Positions 1 to 6,549 of a stretch of 14,121 nucleotides of DNA are shown piece by piece (within the stretch, counting starts at the first letter, position 1; each line of letters opens with the position of its first letter). A model generated the notes under the pieces. It ran no database searches, was not told the DNA's origin, and saw nothing but the letters and a program-made list of their open reading frames with translations. The position numbers were made by a program, and so were the translations under genes. Source of the stretch: a bacterium (lineage in GTDB: Bacteria > CSSED10-310 > JAJRTK01); contig JAJRTK010000201.1 in the NCBI GenBank assembly GCA_024278345.1, positions 1 through 14,121 on the forward strand, given 5' to 3'.

Positions 1-1
1 A

Positions 2-2338
2 AGTGCCCTGGACCAGGCGCCGGACCTCTATTTTTTCAAGCTGTACAACGCCTGCGGCGGGAGTTCCGTCACCCGGGGCGGCCCCCCGTTGGCGCTGGAC
101 CGGTGGAACCGGGTGACGGTATCGCTTCGCCCTCTGGATAACTGCTGGCCCAGTGACGGACTCGATCTGAGCGACATCACGCGGATGGAGTTCCACACGC
201 GGGACAACGAAACGGTGAACGGCAACGGTGGGTTTTACGATGACGGCGACATCCTGACCCTCTGGTTCGACAACCTGCGGCTGGTGGACCAGAATAGCGG
301 TCAAATCCGGTGGGAAGCGCAGACCGGCGTGACCCGGTACCACGTCTATTTCGACGTCCTGACCCACGAGGGCCACCCGCCGCCGGAGCTGGCCTCGAAC
401 CTGGGCCCGGTCACGGCGCAAGGATCCGTGGGTCCCGTGGAGGCGGGCGGCTACTACCACTTGGTGGACGGAGTCTCCGGGGCGGGGAGCCTGGCCATCT
501 GGACGGCGCCCACGGTGGAAAAGATAGTTCCGGGCATGGCGGCGCCGTCGGTATCGGCGCCGCTCCGCATTGCCGCGGCGCGAGGAGAATTCGAGCCGTT
601 CCAGATCCTGGTTCGTGCCGCCGCGACGAAATCTCTGGCCGTGGGCGCCACGGACCTGGCAAAGGGAGGCGACCTGGTGCCCCGGCCCGCGCTCCACCGG
701 GTCGATACGGTTCCCATCACCACCACCGGCGATCACTTCGACCGGATCGGAGAGTGGCCCGATCCTCTCTGGCCGCTAGAACTGGGATCCTCCGTCACGT
801 TCGAGGCCGGAAAAACCCAGGGGCTCTGGTTCACGGTCCAGGTGCCGTGGGATGCGCCGGCGGGCGTTTATTCGGGGACGGTGACCATCGGGGGTGCAAG
901 CGTGCCCGTGGAGCTGGAGGTCTGGGACTTCACTCTCCCACGGGAGAGCCACCTCCCGTCGGAGTGGGGGTTCGGTTGGTCCAGTGTAGTGGAAACTTAC
1001 GGCGGCACATCGGGCGGCTCGGTCCAGCCCTGCTACTGGGATGTCGTGGACGCGCTGAAGCAGGAGTTCGCGGACCATCGCCTGATCCCCAAGGGCGTCG
1101 CCTGGCCGGCGGGCCTGAACTATCCCGGCGGGATCGAGTACGACTGCGCCGGGGGCCTCGACGCGGACGCCTGGGGCGACTGGGACTTCGCCACGCTGGG
1201 CGGCAAGTACGTTCAGGGCCAGCAGGGCTTCAACGGCGGCTACGGCTTCCCGGCTTTCCTGGCCTTCGGCCCACAGAGCAACTGGCCGCCGGACAGCCTT
1301 CCCTACTCCTTCTGCGGCATCAGCCGGAACGGCGTCCTGGGGAGCAACGCGTACCGGGCGGCATGGAAGCAGTATTTGGGCGCCCTGGATTCGTACATCA
1401 CTTCGGCGGGCTATACCGGCGCCGCCTACTACCACATCGTCAACGAGCCCCAGACCGCGGATGACTACACCATTGTCGGCCAGGTTTCGGCACTGGTGGA
1501 AGCGGCGGCCCCCAACCTCCGGCAGATGGTGAGCGAACAGGTGGAGCCGGCCATTTACACTTATCCCGGCGCCAAAATCGACATCTGGATGCCCACCATC
1601 TCCAACTACCAGGTGGAGAGAGCCCAGGATCGTCAGAAGAACCATGACGAGGAAGTCTGGTGGTATTATCTGTACGGCGACGACCCGCCCTTGCCCAATC
1701 CGATCCTCATGAGCCATCCCGGCACGGAAGCCCGGATCACGCCTTGGCTGGCCTGGGCCGAGCGCGTGGACGGGCTGCTCCACTACAGCGCCACGGACTG
1801 GAGCACCAATCCGTGGGAGCAGCCCAACGTCACGGGCAAGGACAACGGGGACGGCTTTTTCTTCTACCCGCCCAGAAAGGATGGCCTGCCGCTTGAAACC
1901 TGCGGTTCCCGGGGGAACCGGCTGGTCCCCTCCATTCGGTGGGAAAACCTCCGGGACGGGATGGAGGACTACGAGTATCTCTGGCTCCTTGCGGGAGGCA
2001 AGGCGCAAGTGGGCGTAACAAACGCCGCAGATGCTCTGGTCGCCGAGCTGGTGAGCTCCAGGACCCTCTTCAGCCGGGTTCCCACGGATCTGGAGAAAAC
2101 GCGCCGGGCCGTGGCGGAGAAGATCGCCGGCCCGCCGGTGCCCGACGCGGGATTTTACGGATTACTCGCACTCCTTTTGGCCATGAGCTGGCTGGTCGCC
2201 ACCCAAGAACGCTTCGACAAAAAAGATGCTGCCTGGCTCCGATTGCGCGGGCATCGTTCGAGCTCGGCCCCGCGAAACCAGAAGGGTTCGCTGGCGGCTC
2301 CTGCTTCCAGCCCAAGCAAATCCTCGATCTTGTCGTAA
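2..2338 (+). CDS. Secreted GH123-like (DUF4091) glycoside hydrolase, 5' end missing
   Basis: The frame is open from base 2, so the gene starts upstream; 778 residues are visible and the signal peptide is not. Residues 1-100 look like a jelly-roll carbohydrate-binding module, followed by an FN3-like stretch (about 103-170). From about 190 comes the GH123 N-terminal beta-sandwich (GEFEPFQILVRA, then VPWDAPAGVYSGTVTI and VPVELEVWDFTLP). The catalytic barrel ends with the DUF4091 signature RWENLRDGMEDYEYLWLL at about 646-663. GH123 enzymes cleave N-acetylgalactosaminides by substrate-assisted catalysis with an Asp-Glu pair; the candidate site here reads VNEPQ (N481, E482), so the usual Asp is Asn. 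Residues 717-735 form a hydrophobic C-terminal anchor after PVPDAG. About 43 polar residues follow it, unusually long. The fold assignment is firm; the substrate is unknown. Confidence 0.8.
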   Translation, partial: SALDQAPDLYFFKLYNACGGSSVTRGGPPLALDRWNRVTVSLRPLDNCWPSDGLDLSDITRMEFHTRDNETVNGNGGFYDDGDILTLWFDNLRLVDQNSGQIRWEAQTGVTRYHVYFDVLTHEGHPPPELASNLGPVTAQGSVGPVEAGGYYHLVDGVSGAGSLAIWTAPTVEKIVPGMAAPSVSAPLRIAAARGEFEPFQILVRAAATKSLAVGATDLAKGGDLVPRPALHRVDTVPITTTGDHFDRIGEWPDPLWPLELGSSVTFEAGKTQGLWFTVQVPWDAPAGVYSGTVTIGGASVPVELEVWDFTLPRESHLPSEWGFGWSSVVETYGGTSGGSVQPCYWDVVDALKQEFADHRLIPKGVAWPAGLNYPGGIEYDCAGGLDADAWGDWDFATLGGKYVQGQQGFNGGYGFPAFLAFGPQSNWPPDSLPYSFCGISRNGVLGSNAYRAAWKQYLGALDSYITSAGYTGAAYYHIVNEPQTADDYTIVGQVSALVEAAAPNLRQMVSEQVEPAIYTYPGAKIDIWMPTISNYQVERAQDRQKNHDEEVWWYYLYGDDPPLPNPILMSHPGTEARITPWLAWAERVDGLLHYSATDWSTNPWEQPNVTGKDNGDGFFFYPPRKDGLPLETCGSRGNRLVPSIRWENLRDGMEDYEYLWLLAGGKAQVGVTNAADALVAELVSSRTLFSRVPTDLEKTRRAVAEKIAGPPVPDAGFYGLLALLLAMSWLVATQERFDKKDAAWLRLRGHRSSSAPRNQKGSLAAPASSPSKSSILS

Positions 2339-2395
2339 TCCCCATCGTCGATACAGGATGCTGTGACCCTTGCCTTGAATCCAACACCCTGAACC

Positions 2396-2400
2396 AGGAA
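2396..2400 (+). promoter_or_regulatory. Ribosome binding site of the AAA-nuclease gene
   Basis: AGGAA lies 5 nt upstream of the ATG at 2406 and supports that start. The 67-bp gap after the glycosidase stop (2338) shows no obvious promoter or terminator. Confidence 0.5.
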
Positions 2401-2405
2401 CCCCA

Positions 2406-3977
2406 ATGACCCGATTCTTCAACGTCGCGGGCCCCTGCGACCCGCGCAAACACTACATGTTGCCCCCGGAGCGCCGACTCCCGGGCGTCCGCCAACTCAT
2501 CGACCGGGAACATTACTTCGTCATCCATGCTCCCCGACAGGTAGGCAAGACCACTTGTTTCCGCACACTGGCGACCCGCCTGACAAGGGAAGGACGATAT
2601 GCCGCTCTCTACACCACCTGCGAAACCGCCGAACCCGCCGCTGGCAACGTCGAAGCCGCCGTGCAGTCCATTCTCCAGTCCATGGACTTCATGGCCGAAT
2701 GCCTGCCACAAGAACTCCGGCCACCGCCCGCCGACACCTTGAGAAGCATCAATCCCGACAATCGCCTCCAGGCTTCCCTTTCCCTGTGGAGCAAGAACTC
2801 TTCTCTCCCCGTGGTTGTCTTCTTCGACGAGATCGATGCCGTCCTTGACGAAAGTCTCATCTCCGTCCTATGCCAGCTCCGGACAGGATACCTCAACCGA
2901 CCGGGAACCTTTCCGCAATCCGTAGCACTCATCGGCCTGCGCGACGTCCGCGACTACAAGATCCGCATCCGCCCCGACACCGCAAGCCTGGGCACCGCGT
3001 CTCCCTTCAACATCAAGGTGGAATCCCTCACCATCCGCAACTTCATGCAAGAAGAAGTCGCCGAACTCTACCTCCAGCACACGGAAGAGACCGGTCAGGT
3101 GTTCCAGGAAGAAGCCATGGAACTGGCCTGGGAACTGACCCGCGGCCAGCCCTGGCTCGTCAACGCACTGGCACGCCAGATCGTGGAAAAAGATATCCGC
3201 GACCGCTCCGCGCCCATCACTCCACGCCAGATCGAGGCCGCCAAGGAAGCCCTCATCCAGCGCAGGGACACACACCTCGACTCTCTCATCGACAAGCTCC
3301 GCGAACCTCGCGTCCAACGCGTCATCGAACCCATCCTCGCCGGGGAGCTCCTCCTCGACGATCGCATCCACGACGATGCCGCATACGTCCAGGACCTGGG
3401 ACTGGTCACCCGCAGGAAAGGCGCACACCTGGAAATCGCCAACCCCATCTATCGCGAAGTGATCCCCAGGGCCCTGGCCCATGGCGCACAGATGACCATT
3501 CCCTACGAGACCGCCTGGTACGTCCGGGAGGATGGCACCCTGGACATCCAGAGCCTCCTGGAAGCCTTCGTCACGTTCTGGAAGCGCCACGGCGAACCTC
3601 TCATGGGCGCACAACCCTACCACGAGATCGCCCCGCATCTCGTCCTCATGGCCTTCCTCCAGCGAATCGTCAACGGCGGCGGCACCATCGACAGGGAATA
3701 CGCCATCGGCCGTGGAAGGATGGACCTCTGCATTCGATGGCCTCACAAGGAAGGCACACAGCTTGCCGCACTGGAACTGAAGGTCTGGCGCCCCGACAGA
3801 CCCGACCCTCTCGACGAAGGCCTGGAACAACTGGGCAGATACCTGGAGAGGCTAGAGCTCAACGAAGGCGTCCTCGTCCTCTTCGACCGGAGGCCAGAAG
3901 CACCTCTCATCGAGGAACGCACCAGAATCGAAACACTGCGGCACGACGGCGGGGCGATCACTCTCCTTCGCCTTTAG
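2406..3977 (+). CDS. AAA-like ATPase fused to PD-(D/E)XK nuclease domain
   Basis: This is a 523-residue cytoplasmic protein without signal peptide. The start MTRFFNVAGP is typical of AAA-like (AAA_35/ATPase_2-type) proteins. A Walker A motif lies at 42-50 (APRQVGKTT, K48; the first Gly of the classic loop is Ala). Walker B is at 136-144 (VVVFFDEID, D141-E142). A helical region with RGQPWLVNALA (246-256) follows, as in STAND-like ATPases. The C-terminal 120 residues carry a nuclease core: D440 in GRGRMDL, E457 and K459 in LELKVWR, and Q475/Y479 in QLGRYL. This matches the ATPase plus PDDEXK_9-like arrangement found in many multi-copy genes of environmental bacteria; its biological role is not established, though defence or mobile-element functions are often suspected. 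It looks foreign among secreted glycan genes. It runs convergently towards the beta-helix gene. Confidence 0.85.
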   Translation: MTRFFNVAGPCDPRKHYMLPPERRLPGVRQLIDREHYFVIHAPRQVGKTTCFRTLATRLTREGRYAALYTTCETAEPAAGNVEAAVQSILQSMDFMAECLPQELRPPPADTLRSINPDNRLQASLSLWSKNSSLPVVVFFDEIDAVLDESLISVLCQLRTGYLNRPGTFPQSVALIGLRDVRDYKIRIRPDTASLGTASPFNIKVESLTIRNFMQEEVAELYLQHTEETGQVFQEEAMELAWELTRGQPWLVNALARQIVEKDIRDRSAPITPRQIEAAKEALIQRRDTHLDSLIDKLREPRVQRVIEPILAGELLLDDRIHDDAAYVQDLGLVTRRKGAHLEIANPIYREVIPRALAHGAQMTIPYETAWYVREDGTLDIQSLLEAFVTFWKRHGEPLMGAQPYHEIAPHLVLMAFLQRIVNGGGTIDREYAIGRGRMDLCIRWPHKEGTQLAALELKVWRPDRPDPLDEGLEQLGRYLERLELNEGVLVLFDRRPEAPLIEERTRIETLRHDGGAITLLRL

Positions 3978-4026
3978 AATGGCCAACCGTACGACAACCG
4001 GAGCGCCCGCCCGCAGAGCCAGTGGG

Positions 4027-4045
4027 AAAAATGCCTTTGGGGCAC
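4027..4045 (-). terminator. Weak intrinsic-terminator-like hairpin
   Basis: Read on the minus strand, GTGCC-CCAAA-GGCAT followed by Ts gives a five-pair stem (one G-U) and a T5 tract. It lies about 70 bp past the stop of the minus-strand beta-helix gene and could end its transcript. The short stem makes this tentative. Confidence 0.3.
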
Positions 4046-4056
4046 CAAGACAAGGT

Positions 4057-4110
4057 CGAGGGCGATGAGGGGCGAGTGGCGGGAGCCGGATGGCGACCGA
4101 CGCGAGCGGA
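4057..4110 (+). repeat. GC-rich dispersed intergenic repeat, copy A
   Basis: Aligned without gaps against bases 13716-13774, roughly 46 of 58 positions are identical by eye. Both copies share the lead AGGGC-ATGA-GGGCGAG and the trailer CGCGAGCGGA. Copy A lies in the gap between two convergent genes and directly abuts the FGE remnant. Its internal hairpin is weaker than in copy B. Nature unknown: REP-like element, MITE end or bidirectional terminator. Confidence 0.6.
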
Positions 4111-4112
4111 CC

Positions 4113-6218
4113 TCAACCTGAAGAAAAACAGCAGTTGTTTGCAGGACAAACGGGCTTCAGCATCCCAGCATCGGTTTGGAGCTGCGCCCCACGCGGCGGA
4201 AATGATCTGCACGACACCATAGGCAATGTGTGCGAGTGGGTCCGGGACTGGTTTGAAATCGGGTGGCCTCGTTTCCGAACCGCTAATCCCAGAAGGGATA
4301 GCAGGAGTATCAGGGAAACCAAGATCGAGGGCCATGGGGTGGAGAGGCGGGCTCCGGGGCAACCCGATGAGTCCGTGTACTGGCTTGCTCCAGTGCCCGG
4401 ACAACGATCCCAGGCATCGGGGACACCGTCTCCATCGGCATCGGGACAGTCGCACGGCCAGGGAGTGGCCGTCGGGGACGCGCTGATGGTGGGAGTGGGG
4501 CTGGGTCCGGGCGGTGGAGAGGGCGTCGGGGTTGCCAAGGATCCAGATCCGTATTCGTATGCGCCCCGATCCACGCCTGTCCCAACAGGGCGAGAATTGC
4601 CATCCCGATCATCTGATGGCACGAGGCCGCCCAGGCTCCCCACGGGAAGCCCGTTGTCCAGAGCAGGACTTCCAGTTTGCAGGTGTCCATCGAAGGCGGC
4701 TAGGGTATCGTTGACCAGCAGAGGATCCTGGCACAGGTTGTTCCCGCCATCACATGGCGATGTGCCGCCAAATTTGGCTCCCCAAAAGAGATTGTAGCTC
4801 ACGCCAGTATCGGCAAAGCCGGAGGGATCGTAGAGGAAACAGGTGGTATCGCCTGGCTGGAGGTAATCGGTGTAGCCTAGAAACAGGCTGTTCCGCAGGC
4901 GGATCTGCTCGGTGCCGTTGCAAGCTCCTGGAACCCGGCATTCGGCGATGACCAGGCAATCGCCTTCCCCGGCCAGGGTGGAATTGACGACATCGATGAC
5001 GGACCCGGGCTGGGGATTGAGGGCCAGGGCGGAACCACCGGCGCGGCAGTGGTTGAAAACACCGCTCGATTCGGTGAATGACTTCCCGTCAAAAAAGCTG
5101 CAGTGGCTGATCATGACGCTGTTCACTACCTGAGTGGGACCGGAAACCTTCATCTGGTCTCCCGCATTGGCGAAAGCCAGGCTCTGGCGGATGACGATGG
5201 ACGACGCGTACTGGGCGTCGCCTCCGACGTACAGCAGGTCTAGCCCGTCGCTGGTATTGTACCGGAAGAGGGAATCCTCGATGAGCCAATCACCGCCGGT
5301 GGCCCCCGTCCCCACGCCATCACCATAGCCTCCAAGAACCTGTTCCCAGCAGTGCTCGGGCTGAAGCCCCGGATAACTTTCGCCGCACCCATTCCACTCC
5401 ACGGTCCATCTGCGAAACACCATGGAACCGCTGTTGGAACTGTCTCCGCCGATATCCCCATTCCAGCCAGCCCAACCATTGGCGGCGATGCGAACATCTT
5501 CCACCGTCCAATCCGCCAAACGTCCTGCCCAGATTCCCTGGTTTGCCAGGCCGTGGATGTTCAAGTTTTGGAGACGGAGATCCGCGGAATCCCGGGCGAA
5601 AATACCGGTGGATGCCCATGGTCCGTAGGGGTAAGTGTCCCGCTCGCAGGCGACGGAAGGCGAACAACCCGTCCCGCCAGGGTCGGGGCAGAAGAATTCG
5701 ATACACTGGGAGTGATCGGTCAGTTCCAAGCAGGCGACCTCCGCGTGGGACGTGCCGCTCAGATTCAGGATGAAATCAGTCCGCTGCGTTCCCCAAAGCT
5801 CCGGAGGCGAGGGGCAGCCCGCGTTGTAGCCCTGGCCCAGGAGTCGCGTGGGAGTCAGGGCGTTGGGGCCGGAAGGCAGGGAAGGCAGATGGCAAGTGAA
5901 GGCTCCAGCTGAATCGCACCATCCTGTATTGGGCGCCCCATACCCCATTTCATAGCTTCCAGCGCCGATCATGAGGGTGTCGCCACCCTGGAGCTTCCAA
6001 GCGGCTGTGCCCCCCGCCGCGCTCAAGGCCCAAAAAGGGTGGGACCAGGCACAGGGCAAACCAGTTCCAGTCCCGGGATAAGAGGCATCGACGAGACCTG
6101 TACACTGATCTGAACTGCCCCCGTCGATCCGGATATAGTAGGTGGCTGATCGGGCCGTGCAAACAAACAGGGCCAGCGCCATAAGCGCTGGCCCCAAAGC
6201 CATAAGCGTGGATTTCAT
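4113..6218 (-). CDS. Secreted right-handed parallel beta-helix protein with C-terminal anchor
   Basis: The start at 6218 is chosen because it gives a clean signal peptide (MKSTLMALGPALMALALF, cleavage near ARS-A, residue 24) and has GGAGG 6 nt upstream. The frame stays open 150 codons further upstream, but that part looks non-coding. The 701-residue product has a Cys-rich N-terminal region, then parallel beta-helix rungs (DLRLQNLNIHGLANQGIW, DWLIEDSLFRYNTSDGLDLL). It closes with DDRDGNSRPVGTGVDRGAYEY near residue 550, as in choice-of-anchor Q proteins. A Thr/Pro/Ser linker, a Ca-binding thrombospondin type-3 motif (DADGDGVPD) and a hydrophobic anchor (about 630-648) with RKRGHP follow. Such helices bind or cleave acidic polysaccharides; no catalytic residues could be assigned. 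The last ~48 residues are antisense to the FGE remnant and probably not native. Confidence 0.85.
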   Translation of the reverse strand: MKSTLMALGPALMALALFVCTARSATYYIRIDGGSSDQCTGLVDASYPGTGTGLPCAWSHPFWALSAAGGTAAWKLQGGDTLMIGAGSYEMGYGAPNTGWCDSAGAFTCHLPSLPSGPNALTPTRLLGQGYNAGCPSPPELWGTQRTDFILNLSGTSHAEVACLELTDHSQCIEFFCPDPGGTGCSPSVACERDTYPYGPWASTGIFARDSADLRLQNLNIHGLANQGIWAGRLADWTVEDVRIAANGWAGWNGDIGGDSSNSGSMVFRRWTVEWNGCGESYPGLQPEHCWEQVLGGYGDGVGTGATGGDWLIEDSLFRYNTSDGLDLLYVGGDAQYASSIVIRQSLAFANAGDQMKVSGPTQVVNSVMISHCSFFDGKSFTESSGVFNHCRAGGSALALNPQPGSVIDVVNSTLAGEGDCLVIAECRVPGACNGTEQIRLRNSLFLGYTDYLQPGDTTCFLYDPSGFADTGVSYNLFWGAKFGGTSPCDGGNNLCQDPLLVNDTLAAFDGHLQTGSPALDNGLPVGSLGGLVPSDDRDGNSRPVGTGVDRGAYEYGSGSLATPTPSPPPGPSPTPTISASPTATPWPCDCPDADGDGVPDAWDRCPGTGASQYTDSSGCPGARLSTPWPSILVSLILLLSLLGLAVRKRGHPISNQSRTHSHTLPMVSCRSFPPRGAQLQTDAGMLKPVCPANNCCFSSG
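4141..4257 (+). pseudogene. Remnant of a formylglycine-generating-enzyme (FGE-sulfatase/SUMF1) domain
   Basis: Translating the plus strand from about 4165 gives PASVWSCAPRGGN and then DLHDTIGNVCEWVRDWF (4204-4254). This matches the core FGE-sulfatase signature, family form roughly PVGS-P-N--GLYDM-GNVWEW--DWY. In the family this motif sits in the middle to C-terminal half of a 250-300-residue domain. Nothing recognisable of the domain precedes it (repeat copy A lies upstream). After DWF the frame runs into DNA that encodes, on the other strand, the C-terminal anchor of the beta-helix protein. The usual RGGSW and C-terminal GFR blocks are absent. Only about 40-50 codons survive with no start or stop of their own, so I call it a decayed fragment. 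Homology is inferred from the motif only. Confidence 0.65.
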
Positions 6219-6224
6219 GGCTGG

Positions 6225-6229
6225 CCTCC
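6225..6229 (-). promoter_or_regulatory. Ribosome binding site deciding the beta-helix start
   Basis: On the minus strand GGAGG lies 6 nt before the ATG at 6218. It favours this start over the longer open frame reaching 6668. Confidence 0.75.
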
Positions 6230-6534
6230 GTGGCAGTCCCGGGCAGGATTTCCGAGCATCGGCGCAATTCCCGATGCCAACCCGCGGGACGATGATGGCA
6301 CCGCCGACCGGGATCCAACTCCAAGCCGACTCGATCCTTCGCGACGATCGAATCTTAGGGTAGACAAAAGTTTGGCGCCACCCCCGCGACACGAATTCGA
6401 TGGGTGCGAAAAGAGTATGAAACTCATTTCGAGCCCGTTTTCTCTTGCTTACCCGAAGAGCGTCCTGTAACTTCTTCCTTGTGGGATCATCGCCAAAACA
6501 CTCACCTTCCGGCCAGACCCGGGGACGCTCGGGT

Positions 6535-6540
6535 GGGAGG
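6535..6540 (+). promoter_or_regulatory. Ribosome binding site of the RCC1-repeat gene
   Basis: GGGAGG lies 9 nt before the ATG at 6550, supporting that start over the in-frame TTG at 6445. Confidence 0.65.
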
Positions 6541-6549
6541 TTCAGGCCC

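Larger units (their letters stand above)
6219..6549. other. Divergent intergenic region
   Basis: About 330 bp separate the divergent beta-helix and RCC1 genes and should hold both promoters. The stretch from about 6350 to 6480 is less GC-rich than its surroundings. A TTGCTT at 6445 with TGTAAC about 15 bp on is the best plus-strand sigma-70-like candidate, but it is weak. No convincing minus-strand promoter, riboswitch or operator was found. Long open frames on both strands here have no recognisable protein features. Confidence 0.4.

Noticed and set aside
776-2008. Minus-strand 410-codon open frame opposite the GH123-like gene
   Set aside because: It has no family motif or signal and mirrors a gene with clear domains; long antisense frames are expected at this GC content.
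2200-2340. Minus-strand translation with FRGAELERCPRNRSQ, faintly like the RGGSW--RN-RSA block of FGE domains
   Set aside because: The key Gly-Ser-Trp is absent and it overlaps the glycosidase tail. The likeness is too weak to call a second FGE fragment.
4090-4797. A 235-codon plus-strand open frame covering the FGE-like motif, as an intact gene
   Set aside because: Only about 40-50 codons match FGE. The rest is antisense to the well-supported beta-helix coding sequence, and the domain's C-terminal blocks are missing.
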